Source of the DNA: Prevotella sp.
GTDB lineage: Bacteria; Bacteroidota; Bacteroidia; Bacteroidales; Bacteroidaceae
Direction: 5' to 3'
Length of the DNA stretch: 64,000 nt
Assembly (NCBI GenBank): GCA_016285075.1
Contig: JAEEQB010000012.1
Location: 27,667-91,666 of the forward strand
Below, piece by piece: positions 16,502-24,407 of the stretch; within the stretch, counting starts at the first letter, position 1, and every line of letters begins with the position of its first letter. Below the pieces are notes generated by a model. It saw only the letters and a list, made by a program, of their open reading frames with translations, was not told the DNA's origin and searched no databases. Both the position numbers and the translations under genes were made by a program.

Positions 16502-18129
16502 CATATTCACTACTATTCCTGTGCGTGGCTTTCAACGGTCACGCACAGGATTCCCTGACCCTCAGCCGGAACGAGGAATCACCGTCCCTTCTGCTTCGTG
16601 ACTATCAGTTCGTGAAGCATGCTGATGCATGGCTCACCAGTCACAATGCAGCGGGACTGACCAGCTTCCGGTCGCAGAATATTGCTCTGGCAGAGCTGTC
16701 GGTCAACTATGCCACTGGCAGACTTGTTGACTTCGGCGGTGCTGACAAGGCATTGCAGGCCGACGTACATGTAGAATCCTTTTACCGCATCAATCCACGT
16801 ACCATCGTCTTTGGACAGGTAGGCTATACCAACCACACGGGTCGTCACATGACGGGATCAGCCTTCATGCCTTCTTCGACACGACACCTTCCTTTCGACA
16901 TCGTGGAAGACTCACTCACCAATGAAGGCACCAAACACCGTGACACCTACGAGTTATCGGGTGCCGTCGGCATAGACATGGGAAGGGGTGTCTCGCTTGG
17001 CATACGAATGGACTATACTGCTACCAATTACGCTAAATACAAAGACCTGCGCCACAAGAACAAACTCATGGACATGGTTCTTTCCGCAGGCATCCTGGTC
17101 GAACCAACCCAATGGCTGTCCATAGGTGCCGACTACCTTTACCATCGCAGGACGGAAAGCGTATCTTTCAGTCTCTACGGACGGGAGGATAAAGTGTACA
17201 AGTCGTTTATCAACTATGGTCCCTTCATTGGCAAAGTGGAACAGTTCGGCAACTATGGACTGACAGACAAGACAAGAGAAATGCCGCTGGCAGACGACTA
17301 CAACGGATTCGGTCTGCAGATGGCAGTCGACTTCCTGCCAGCACTCTCATTCTATCATCAGTTCACTTACATGCAACGTAAAGGCTATTACGGACGCAAG
17401 TCACCTTATACCATAACCTATACTAACCATCACTCCAAGGTCTATTCATGGAATGGAGAACTGATGCTCTCCACAAAAGCCGCACGTCACAGTCTGACTG
17501 CCTACGTCAGTATTGAGAACCTTGAGAACAATTTCCTGAGCTACCGTGAACTACGTGACCAGAACGATGTCTCCTATTATGAGTATTATGATCCTGTAAA
17601 GACTGGTAATCGGCTGTGGGTGAACAGCAGCCTGACTTACACCGGACATTACGGCATCCGACACGAACTACCCACATGGACGGTTACGGCATCGTTTTCC
17701 AATGACAGACGCAAGCAAACGGCCTATTTCTATCCCTTCTTCCGCCGGCAAGACCTGTCTGCCAGAAAGATCAATGGTAGCATCACGCGGAATATCGTCC
17801 TCCAGCAAGGAATATGGTCGGTGATGCTGAATGCCGGTTTCCAGAAAGGATCGGGCGAACCCTGTGAAGACGGTACCTTTGTTCAGCCAAGCAGTAAACA
17901 GACAGAACCGGCAACAATGGAGCCATTCTTCTGGCAGGACTACCATCTGCTGACTGCTCCTCAGTATCATCTTGGTCTTCAGTTGAAGTATTCCTTCCAC
18001 TTTCCTGGTACACAACTGCTAACCTATATTCGCGGAGACTTCCAGTATCGCAAGGCAAACAGTCTGCAGAATGAGTACTGCGGCAGGGATCGGGCTGTCT
18101 ACACCATGGCCTTGGGCAGCACATTCTGA
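16483..18129 (+). CDS. outer-membrane beta-barrel protein (DUF6850-like), 548 aa
   Basis: Translation starts at ATG 16483, 19 nt inside the previous gene, giving the signal peptide MLAERLTYSLLFLCVAFNGHAQ. The rest consists of alternating amphipathic strands rich in Tyr, Phe and His with short turns, consistent with an outer-membrane barrel. It has no plug or CarboxypepD domain. From memory this resembles the DUF6850 family found beside DUF4876 proteins. The overlap shows it belongs to the same operon; it is the last gene before the folD promoter. Confidence 0.72.
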   Translation: MLAERLTYSLLFLCVAFNGHAQDSLTLSRNEESPSLLLRDYQFVKHADAWLTSHNAAGLTSFRSQNIALAELSVNYATGRLVDFGGADKALQADVHVESFYRINPRTIVFGQVGYTNHTGRHMTGSAFMPSSTRHLPFDIVEDSLTNEGTKHRDTYELSGAVGIDMGRGVSLGIRMDYTATNYAKYKDLRHKNKLMDMVLSAGILVEPTQWLSIGADYLYHRRTESVSFSLYGREDKVYKSFINYGPFIGKVEQFGNYGLTDKTREMPLADDYNGFGLQMAVDFLPALSFYHQFTYMQRKGYYGRKSPYTITYTNHHSKVYSWNGELMLSTKAARHSLTAYVSIENLENNFLSYRELRDQNDVSYYEYYDPVKTGNRLWVNSSLTYTGHYGIRHELPTWTVTASFSNDRRKQTAYFYPFFRRQDLSARKINGSITRNIVLQQGIWSVMLNAGFQKGSGEPCEDGTFVQPSSKQTEPATMEPFFWQDYHLLTAPQYHLGLQLKYSFHFPGTQLLTYIRGDFQYRKANSLQNEYCGRDRAVYTMALGSTF

Positions 18130-18147
18130 CAGTTTTTTTGCTGAAAG

Positions 18148-18179
18148 TTTGGCAGTCTGAGGTTATTTGTGTAACTTTG
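18148..18179 (+). promoter_or_regulatory. folD promoter
   Basis: TTTG at 18148-18151, 20 nt spacer, TAACTTTG at 18172-18179, 22 nt before the folD ATG. Confidence 0.75.
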
Positions 18180-18201
18180 CCACCCCAATAAGATTATTTG
18201 T

Positions 18202-19080
18202 ATGCAGTTAATTGATGGAAAAGCAACGGCAGCGGCTATCAAGGCCGAGATTGCCGAAGAAGTAAAGCAGATTGTGGCACAGGGTGGCAAGCAGCCTCAC
18301 CTGGCAGCTGTGTTAGTGGGTCACGACGGTGGTTCGGAGACTTATGTGAAGAACAAGGTGCTGGCCTGCGAGGCTTGCGGTTTCAAGAGCACGCTCATTC
18401 GCTATGAGGATGATGTGACAGAGGAAGAGCTGCTTGCCTGTGTGGACCAGTTGAATCGTGATGACGACGTGGACGGCTTCATTGTCCAGCTGCCTCTGCC
18501 GAAACATATCGATGAGCAGAAAATCATTGAGGCCATAGATTACCGGAAGGATGTGGACGGTTTCCATCCCATCAACGTAGGTCGCATGGCCATCGGTCTG
18601 CCCTGTTTCATCTCAGCCACGCCCCTCGGCATCCTGACCCTGCTGAAACGCTATCATATTGAGACCAGCGGTAAGAAGTGCGTCATCCTGGGACGTTCCA
18701 ATATTGTAGGCAAACCCATGGCGCAGCTCATGATGCAGAAACAATACGGCGACGCTACGGTGACTGTGTGCCACTCTCGTTCGAAGACCCTGAAGGAAGA
18801 GTGCCGCGAAGCCGACATCATCATTGCCGCCATCGGTCAGCCCGACTTCGTGACGGCCGACATGGTGAAGGAGGGGGCTGTCATTGTGGATGTGGGTACG
18901 ACCCGTGTGCCTGATGCCACCCGTAAGAGTGGCTTCCGTCTGAACGGTGATGTGAAGTTCGACGAGGTAGCCCCCAAGTGCAGTTTCATTACCCCGGTTC
19001 CTGGTGGGGTAGGGCCTATGACCATCTGCTCGCTGATGAAGAACACCCTCGCCGCAGGCAAGAAGGAATACTATAAGTAA
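18202..19080 (+). CDS. folD: FolD, methylenetetrahydrofolate dehydrogenase/cyclohydrolase
   Basis: FolD interconverts 5,10-methylene-THF and 10-formyl-THF, using NADP(H), in the cytoplasm. The N-terminal catalytic domain has the [13 protein letters not shown] segment with the family's catalytic Lys (residues 50-62) and [14 protein letters not shown] (about 93-106). The Rossmann domain has [17 protein letters not shown] (about 160-176), and [18 protein letters not shown] closes the active site. Length 292 aa is standard. A short TTGACAATT-type repeat separates it from the small TPR ORF downstream. Confidence 0.97.
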   Translation: MQLIDGKATAAAIKAEIAEEVKQIVAQGGKQPHLAAVLVGHDGGSETYVKNKVLACEACGFKSTLIRYEDDVTEEELLACVDQLNRDDDVDGFIVQLPLPKHIDEQKIIEAIDYRKDVDGFHPINVGRMAIGLPCFISATPLGILTLLKRYHIETSGKKCVILGRSNIVGKPMAQLMMQKQYGDATVTVCHSRSKTLKEECREADIIIAAIGQPDFVTADMVKEGAVIVDVGTTRVPDATRKSGFRLNGDVKFDEVAPKCSFITPVPGGVGPMTICSLMKNTLAAGKKEYYK

Positions 19081-19114
19081 TTGACAATTGATCATTGGCA
19101 ATTGACAATTAGCT

Positions 19115-19294
19115 ATGACTGCGGAAGAGTATTACCAGAAAGGCAACGAGGCTCGCAAGCAGGGCTTGTGGCACGAAGCCATCAACAACTATATACAAGC
19201 TATTGCGCTTGACCCTGACAGTCCTGCTGTCGAGGCCAAGCGCATGCTTGATGATATCATGTCCTTCTATTGTAAGGACATGTACAATCCCTGA
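19115..19294 (+). CDS. 59-aa single-TPR-motif protein (too short for the ORF track)
   Basis: ATG 19115 to TGA 19294 encodes MTAEEYYQKGNEARKQG..., with one good tetratricopeptide motif (A-x3-Y-x2-AIALDPDSPAV) followed by a short helix and DMYNP. It lies 34 nt after folD in the same direction and ends 5 nt before the convergent kinase gene. Small TPR proteins beside folD are, to my recollection, seen in other Bacteroidales. It is probably cytoplasmic and acts by protein-protein contact; the partner is unknown. Confidence 0.75.
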   Translation: MTAEEYYQKGNEARKQGLWHEAINNYIQAIALDPDSPAVEAKRMLDDIMSFYCKDMYNP

Positions 19295-19299
19295 TTCAT

Positions 19300-20805
19300 C
19301 TATACACGGAGGTCAAGTACAAAGCGAGTACCTTTCGTGAAGGCCGGGTCAATGTCCAGGTCACCATTCATCTTCAGGGCCATCTGTTTGCAGATGGGCA
19401 GTCCAAGTCCGTCGCCTGTAGTAAGATCCCTGATTTCAAGGAAGGGCTTGAACACGTCCTCACGCTTTTCCTCTGGTATGCCACAACCGGTGTCTGACAC
19501 CAGGAACTGGTAGGACTGGGGACCACGTTTCTTGAAGTCCAGCCAGATGGTTCCACCGGCAGGGGTGTATTCTGCAGCATTGTTCAGCAGGTGCAGAATG
19601 ATGTGCGATACATATTCCTTGTTGATCTTGGCACTCATGTTGGGTGAGTTGACATTCAGCGTGACATCGCTCTTTACCTTGCCGCGTATCTGGTTCATCA
19701 GGCTTTCGCAGAACTGCGGGATCTGTGTGTTTTCATATTCTATTTCGGTCTTGGGCTGATTCTCCAGCTCCGACAGCGTATGAATGTGTTCCGAGAAATC
19801 CAGCAGGGCCTTTGCCTCGGGTATGCTGCTGTCGAATTTCTTCAGCGTCGGCTCCAGCTGGGCAGAAATATTGCTGATGAACTTTGCCTTGAGGGCATTG
19901 CTTTCGTTGAGCAGCTTGATGTTCTTCTTCTGCCTGCGTGTCAGTAGGATATAGCGCATCAGGACGATGGCTCCGAGAATGAGTGCTCCGGCTAAGACGG
20001 CTGCCAGGATGCAGAGTCCTACGATGATGACCCAGCGGGTGGTGAGCGAGCTGTCCTTGTCGGCGATGGAAGCCTCGTTGTCAGCAATCTGTTTCTTCAA
20101 TGCGGCAATTTCGTCAGCATGCTTGATGGCACTGGTAGAGTCTTTCCAGGCAATATAGTTGCTATACGACTGGGCTACCATGTTGGCGCTGTTGCTCTTG
20201 CGACCGTTGGCTATCAGCGTCTGGTACACCTCGTCCACCTTGTCATACTCCTTCACGGCAGTCAGCTTGTCGGCCATCTCCTTGAACACGGCATTGCCCT
20301 GGGCGTTCATCCCGAAGGTATAGTAATAGATGGCTTTGTTGTAGAGCAGGTCGTTCTTCACATTCTCGTCGTTTGACTGGTTGGCCTGGCTCTCCATCAC
20401 GTTGAGCTGTTCCTTGGCATTCTGGGCCTTCCTCAGCTTCAGGTACATCTGCATACGCTCCTTCGTGGTCAGGTAATGCAATGCAGCCTTCTCGTTGGCA
20501 GACAGCTTTCCGGAATTGATGGCGTCGTCAGCATGACGCAACAGGTCAAAGGCTTCCTTATAGTAGTTCTCCTTATAATAAAGGGCGGTGGCTTTCACAG
20601 CACATTCCACGCCCGGACGTATCTGCCCCTTGTTGGCATAGTCGTTGAAGGCATGGATAAACAGGGAACGGGCTTGGGCAATGTTTTTTTTCGGATCTAC
20701 GGCCTCTGCACGTTCTTGGAGACTACTTTTCTGGTTCTCCTGGGCAGTGATATAGGCACAGCAGAGAAACAGATTGACTAGCAAAAACAGTACTTTCTTT
20801 TTCAT
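19300..20805 (-). CDS. TPR-containing sensor histidine kinase homologue lacking the phospho-acceptor His
   Basis: ATG 20805 (MKKKVLFLLVNLFLCCAYITAQ) gives a signal peptide. Residues 25-235 are helical TPR-like repeats, presumably periplasmic. A membrane helix lies at about 259-287. The cytoplasmic HATPase_c domain is intact: N box HLLNNAAEYTP (406-415), G1 DTGCG (438-442) and G2 GDGLG (464-468). In the dimerisation helix the sequence FISNISAQLEP has Ala315 where FxSNISHELR-type kinases carry the His. It may be a pseudokinase or an ATP-dependent partner of another kinase. No response regulator is adjacent. Confidence 0.85.
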   Translation of the reverse strand: MKKKVLFLLVNLFLCCAYITAQENQKSSLQERAEAVDPKKNIAQARSLFIHAFNDYANKGQIRPGVECAVKATALYYKENYYKEAFDLLRHADDAINSGKLSANEKAALHYLTTKERMQMYLKLRKAQNAKEQLNVMESQANQSNDENVKNDLLYNKAIYYYTFGMNAQGNAVFKEMADKLTAVKEYDKVDEVYQTLIANGRKSNSANMVAQSYSNYIAWKDSTSAIKHADEIAALKKQIADNEASIADKDSSLTTRWVIIVGLCILAAVLAGALILGAIVLMRYILLTRRQKKNIKLLNESNALKAKFISNISAQLEPTLKKFDSSIPEAKALLDFSEHIHTLSELENQPKTEIEYENTQIPQFCESLMNQIRGKVKSDVTLNVNSPNMSAKINKEYVSHIILHLLNNAAEYTPAGGTIWLDFKKRGPQSYQFLVSDTGCGIPEEKREDVFKPFLEIRDLTTGDGLGLPICKQMALKMNGDLDIDPAFTKGTRFVLDLRV

Positions 20806-20834
20806 AACATAACTATAATTCTTGTTTCTGAGTG

Positions 20835-20842
20835 CAAAAGTA
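20835..20842 (-). promoter_or_regulatory. -7 box for the TPR kinase-like gene
   Basis: Plus-strand CAAAAGTA is TACTTTTG on the minus strand, 30 nt before the ATG. The -33 position carries only CTTGG-like sequence. Confidence 0.5.
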
Positions 20843-20957
20843 AACAATTATTTGATAAATGCCAAGCATTTTTTGTTATTTTTGCAGCGCCGCCTTTGCT
20901 TGTAGAACAATTTTCAGGTTTAACCCGAATCGGTCATTAGCGTTATGATGAAGGCAG

Positions 20958-21019
20958 ATCATGGGGACAGGTTTTTGAATGAATTCACGTGAATTCATTC
21001 AAAAACCTGTCCCCATGAT
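20958..21019. repeat. 62-bp perfect palindrome, GGGGACAGG family, copy 1
   Basis: Left arm 20958-20988 (ATCATGGGGACAGGTTTTTG...) and right arm 20989-21019 are exact reverse complements, 31 bp each with no loop. Extended palindromes with GGGGACAGG tips resemble REP sequences that are mobilised by RAYT (Y1) transposases. It lies just upstream of the ATPase gene promoter. Confidence 0.9.
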
Positions 21020-21060
21020 TCTGTTTGTTTGATGCCATCGAATAAAAATACTAGATATTG

Positions 21061-21092
21061 TTTGCTATTATCAAACAAATTTATTACCTTTG
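21061..21092 (+). promoter_or_regulatory. promoter of the DUF4143 ATPase gene
   Basis: TTTG at 21061-21064, 20 nt spacer, TACCTTTG at 21085-21092, about 40 nt before the ATG at 21133. Confidence 0.75.
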
Positions 21093-21132
21093 CCCTTGAT
21101 TTGATGATGTCTTGATAATATTGTGTTCTATT

Positions 21133-22401
21133 ATGGCAATAACGAAAGAAACGTTCCGTACCCTGATTCATGAGGGACAGGAGGAGATAAGAGACGTGGA
21201 ACTCTACGACCGTCCGTTTGAGTTCGAAGAGAATGGACGCTATGTGCTTGTTGGTGTTCGACAGGCTGGTAAGTCATATATGCTGTACAAACGTGCCCGA
21301 CAGATGATGGCGGCAGGCTATCAGTTAGAGGATATGGTGTATATCAACTTTGACGATGAGCGTCTGATGGGCTTGACGGCAGACGAACTTGACCTTATTC
21401 TACAAGCCTATCAGTCTGTTTACAATCGCATACCTGTTTTTTTCTTTGATGAGATACAAAACGTGGATGGTTGGGAACATTTTGTCCGACGTTTGGCCAA
21501 CAAGAAATATCATGTCTATGTCACTGGCAGCAATGCCAAGATGCTGAGTCGCGATATACAGACAGTTCTTGGCGGTCGCTTCCTCGATGCACTCATATAT
21601 CCCTACAGCTTTTCAGAATATTTGGAGGCAAAGGGAGTAGCATTGGAAAAGGAATGGCAGTACGGCCGTCAGCGTGCCATCGTACAACAAGCCTTTGTGG
21701 ATTATATGAAGTGGGGCGGTTTCCCGGAACTGCTGTTATTCCGCAACAAACGCACTTGGCTTAACGGCCTCTACGAAAAGATTCTATTGGGTGACATCAT
21801 TCTGCGCAACAAGGTAAAAAACGAGATGGCATTACGACTGACCATGAAGCGATTCGCAGAAAACGTCATGCAGCCAATATCATATAATCGCGTTGCCAAC
21901 CTGATTCGCTCTACAGGAACAAGTATCGCCGTTTCTTCCGTCAGCGACTATGTACGTTATGCGCAGGAAGCCTGCATGTTGTTCTCATTGGAGAACTATG
22001 CTTCGAAGTTTGTGGAGAAAGAGACGGTGAAGAAGCACTATTTTGTAGATAATGGCCTGCTGAGCATTTTCCTCTTTAGCGGCGAAACTGCTCTGCTGGA
22101 AAATCTTTGCGCCATACACCTGCGCAAGAAATATGGTGATGAACTATGTTTCTACAATAAGAACATAGAGGTGGACTTCCTTGTAGCTGAAGAAGGCTAT
22201 GCCGTTCAAGCTTCCTATTCCATCTATGGTGAGGGCATGCAAGAAACTTTCGAACGTGAAACCAAGGCATTGAAGCAGTTGGATGCCTTTCTCTCAATGA
22301 AGCGTATGGTGATTGTCACTTACGACGAAGAGGGTACGGTGTCTTTAGATAACGGTAAGCTGATTGAGGTAATTCCTGCCTGGAAATGGCTGCTTGAATA
22401 A
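21133..22401 (+). CDS. AAA family ATPase with DUF4143 C-terminal domain, 422 aa
   Basis: ATG 21133 (MAITKETFRTLI) is preferred to the in-frame TTG at 21112. The AAA_14-type ATPase domain has Walker A GVRQAGKSYMLY near residue 47 and Walker B VFFFDEIQNV near 105; a DUF4143 nuclease-like domain follows (EVDFLVAEEGYAVQASY near 355). Proteins of this family are common accessory genes of unknown role. It stands alone with its own promoter and is bracketed by two near-identical GGGGACAGG palindromes 90 nt before its promoter box and 6 nt after its stop, which suggests acquisition or shuffling with those repeats. Confidence 0.92.
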   Translation: MAITKETFRTLIHEGQEEIRDVELYDRPFEFEENGRYVLVGVRQAGKSYMLYKRARQMMAAGYQLEDMVYINFDDERLMGLTADELDLILQAYQSVYNRIPVFFFDEIQNVDGWEHFVRRLANKKYHVYVTGSNAKMLSRDIQTVLGGRFLDALIYPYSFSEYLEAKGVALEKEWQYGRQRAIVQQAFVDYMKWGGFPELLLFRNKRTWLNGLYEKILLGDIILRNKVKNEMALRLTMKRFAENVMQPISYNRVANLIRSTGTSIAVSSVSDYVRYAQEACMLFSLENYASKFVEKETVKKHYFVDNGLLSIFLFSGETALLENLCAIHLRKKYGDELCFYNKNIEVDFLVAEEGYAVQASYSIYGEGMQETFERETKALKQLDAFLSMKRMVIVTYDEEGTVSLDNGKLIEVIPAWKWLLE

Positions 22402-22407
22402 CATCAC

Positions 22408-22460
22408 TGGGGACAGGTTTTTGAATGAATTCAGCGAATTCATTCAAAAACCTGTCCCCA
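22408..22460. repeat. GGGGACAGG palindrome, copy 2
   Basis: Arms 22408-22432 and 22436-22460 (TGGGGACAGGTTTTTGAATG...) pair over 25 bp with a 3-nt loop. The sequence is almost identical to copy 1 and begins 6 nt after the ATPase stop; as RNA it could also act as a terminator-like hairpin. Confidence 0.9.
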
Positions 22461-22467
22461 TGATCTC

Positions 22468-22545
22468 TCAATCAAATGATTCCACAATCTCGCTCTCGCT
22501 CAACTTGTAGATTGAGAAGCGTTCCAGAAACTCAAAGTCCACCAT
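22468..22545 (-). pseudogene. 25-aa ORF downstream of the antitoxin-like gene, probably a remnant
   Basis: ATG 22545 to TGA 22468 encodes MVDFEFLERFSIYKLSESEI.... It starts 5 nt after the stop of the 50-aa ORF, as a coupled partner gene would, but is only 25 codons long and ends right at palindrome copy 2. It may be what is left of a longer partner cut off by the palindrome, or a chance ORF. Confidence 0.35.
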
Positions 22546-22550
22546 GAATA

Positions 22551-22703
22551 TCAGAAGTTTGCGGTTGCCCTAAGTGTCTTGTAAATCATATCCATCTCGG
22601 CTCTTTCTTCAACCGAAATACGGCGCCGCTCCTGCATCCGTGCCTCAAAGCGTCGTGCGTCCTCACCGTAAAGGATTGGGGTTTCTTTTATCGGTCTTGC
22701 CAT
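22551..22703 (-). CDS. 50-aa antitoxin-like small protein
   Basis: ATG 22703 to TGA 22551 encodes MARPIKETPILYGEDARRFE..., a short, highly charged protein too small for the ORF track. The opening MARPIKETPIL.G.DA resembles small Bacteroidales proteins that precede GNAT-type toxin or acetyltransferase genes; this is from memory. A minus-strand TACCTTTG (plus CAAAGGTA, 22740-22747) lies 37 nt upstream. No full toxin partner follows, so this may be an orphan. Confidence 0.6.
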   Translation of the reverse strand: MARPIKETPILYGEDARRFEARMQERRRISVEERAEMDMIYKTLRATANF

Positions 22704-23034
22704 AAATAAATACGTATTTAACATTAGAATATTCTAGTGCAAAGGTATAAAAAATAATTCAAATTACCGCAGGAATTCTCCTAAATTATCGAGAAATGGG
22801 GAAATTCTTGACCTCTGCGTCCCCTCATAATGATTCTTCTATGTTAACATCACTTCCTATATAACAGCTTGTCATATAGGTTGTTATTTTTGGTGTATAT
22901 AAAATAATTGTACTCACTATTTGTGATGTTATTAATGGTTTCCATGCAAAAGTATTGCCAATTATGGTGTTACTGAGGGTTCTTTTATTGACAGAACACG
23001 TTTGAAAGAAAGTTTACAAAATATCACTCTGAAA

Positions 23035-23119
23035 GTAAAACAAGTTGTTTTACTTATGTAAACCCCATACTTTTACATCGTTAACCCGATAGCTACCAAG
23101 GTAAAACAACTTGTTTTAC
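23035..23119. repeat. AAAACAAGTTGTTTT terminal-inverted-repeat element, copy 2
   Basis: Arms GTAAAACAAGTTGTTTTAC (23035-23053) and its exact complement (23101-23119) flank a 47-nt spacer with a small internal hairpin (ATGTAAA/TTTACAT). Each arm is itself nearly palindromic. Arms and length match the element after rnfA (6541-6621), while the spacers differ. Confidence 0.8.
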
Positions 23120-23358
23120 TGTAAGAGCAGACTTGTCTACGCAGGGATTTGCTGTTTCGGCGAAGGCTAATGGACATAAAAGTGATGTTGAAAGAATTAC
23201 CATCACTCCCATAAAACATTCGTAACCAGTAGATTGCAAAGAAAGTGATGGTAATGCACTTCTCCCAACTGTTTCTGTACTATGAGGTTGAACGATAACA
23301 TGACCGTTGCGCGGTCAACGCTCAGGATTCGAACTTGTAGGCTTGGCTTGGCCAAGGA

Positions 23359-23429
23359 GAATCAGGGGGACAGGTTTTTGAATGAAACCATAAAATGGAT
23401 TTCACTTCAAAAACCTGTCCCCCTGATTC
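23359..23429. repeat. GGGGACAGG palindrome, copy 3
   Basis: Arms of 24 bp (GAATCAGGGGGACAGGTTTT... at 23359-23382 and the complement at 23406-23429) enclose a 23-nt loop that differs from copies 1 and 2. It ends 26 nt before the -33 box of the pseudouridine synthase gene. Confidence 0.85.
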
Positions 23430-23455
23430 TCTGTCCCAAGAAAAGCTCAAATAAA

Positions 23456-23487
23456 TTTGGCTTTTCTCTCTTTTATTCGTAACTTTG
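23456..23487 (+). promoter_or_regulatory. promoter of the pseudouridine synthase gene
   Basis: TTTG at 23456-23459, 20 nt spacer, TAACTTTG at 23480-23487. The predicted transcript start is nearly at the ATG at 23496, so the mRNA would be leaderless or nearly so. Confidence 0.7.
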
Positions 23488-23495
23488 CAGCGAAT

Positions 23496-24392
23496 ATGAG
23501 AATGAATACAGGATATAACCGCGAGGGTGAATACGATCACTATGTGGTGGAGCAAGGCGGTCCGCTGCTGGATTGGCTGCTTGAGAATCTGGGGCAGAGC
23601 CGTTCGAAGGTGAAGGCAACGCTTCAGGGCAGGGGTATCAAAGTGAACGGCAAGACGGTGAGTCAGTTTGACTTCCTGTTGGAGCCTGGTATGAAGGTGG
23701 CTGTGAGCCGTACAAAGCGCAACCAGCAGGGATTCAAGAGCCGCTGGGTGCGGATAGTATATGAAGACCGGTGGCTGATAGTGGTTGAGAAAGCAGAGGG
23801 CATTCTCTCGATGGCAGGAGGACATGCAGCACTGAACGTGAAGTCTGTGCTTGACGACTATTTCCACAAGTCACATCAGAACTGCCGGGCTCATGTGGTG
23901 CACCGGCTGGATCGTGACACGAGTGGACTGATGGTCTATGCGAAGGACATGGAAACGGAGCAGGTGTTGGAACACAACTGGCACGACATTGTGTACGACC
24001 GCCGCTATGTGGCTGTCTGCTCGGGCGAGATGGAGCAGGACGAGGGGACGGTGGAGAACTGGCTGAAAGACAACAAGGCCTATATGACCTATTCTTCACC
24101 GGTGGACAACGGAGGGAAACTGGCCATCACGCATTTCCATGTGTTAGACCGCACGACGGAGCATACGTTGGTGGAGTTCCGGCTGGAGACCGGGCGTAAG
24201 AACCAGATACGTGTCCATTCTGCCGACATGGGACATCCGGTTTGTGGCGACGTGAAATACGGCAATGGTGATGATCCGCTGCACCGTCTGTGTCTGCATG
24301 CCTGGCTGTTGTGCTTCTACCATCCTGTTACTCATGAGCCGATGGAGTTTGAGACACCTATACCTGTGGCATTCAAGAAACTATTCAAATAG
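23496..24392 (+). CDS. RluA-family 23S rRNA pseudouridine synthase
   Basis: The enzyme isomerises uridine to pseudouridine in RNA. An N-terminal S4 domain (SRSKVKATLQGRGIKVNGK, about residues 32-50) is followed by the catalytic domain with HRLDRDTSGLMVYAK (about 140-154), which holds the catalytic Asp. TGRKNQIRVHSADMGHPV (about 233-250) is the usual RluA-type C-terminal motif. ATG 23496 (MRMNTGYNR) or 23502 is the start, since the promoter lies just upstream. The exact target site (RluC or RluD type) cannot be told. Confidence 0.93.
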   Translation: MRMNTGYNREGEYDHYVVEQGGPLLDWLLENLGQSRSKVKATLQGRGIKVNGKTVSQFDFLLEPGMKVAVSRTKRNQQGFKSRWVRIVYEDRWLIVVEKAEGILSMAGGHAALNVKSVLDDYFHKSHQNCRAHVVHRLDRDTSGLMVYAKDMETEQVLEHNWHDIVYDRRYVAVCSGEMEQDEGTVENWLKDNKAYMTYSSPVDNGGKLAITHFHVLDRTTEHTLVEFRLETGRKNQIRVHSADMGHPVCGDVKYGNGDDPLHRLCLHAWLLCFYHPVTHEPMEFETPIPVAFKKLFK

Positions 24393-24407
24393 AAGCAGAG
24401 AAAGGAA

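Larger units (their letters stand above)
22704..23495. other. gene-free tract of about 790 bp rich in inverted repeats
   Basis: No ORF here has coding character; the track ORF at 23282-23482 runs across a palindrome and a promoter. The tract holds a minus-strand -7 box (22740-22747), nested inverted repeats (AACATCAC/GTGATGTT at 22846-22930 around CCTATAT/ATATAGG at 22856-22880), the AAAACAAGTTGTTTT element (23035-23119), a 12-bp repeat ATTACCATCACT with its complement (23196-23255), a third GGGGACAGG palindrome (23359-23429), and the promoter of the next gene. Confidence 0.75.

Noticed and set aside
23300-23350. tRNA-like T-loop (GTTCGAATCC on the minus strand) near a short hairpin
   Set aside because: No acceptor, D or anticodon arms can be folded around it; probably chance or a remnant too short to call.
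23282-23482. Plus-strand 66-aa ORF before the pseudouridine synthase gene
   Set aside because: It spans palindrome copy 3 and the promoter, so it is not plausible as a gene.
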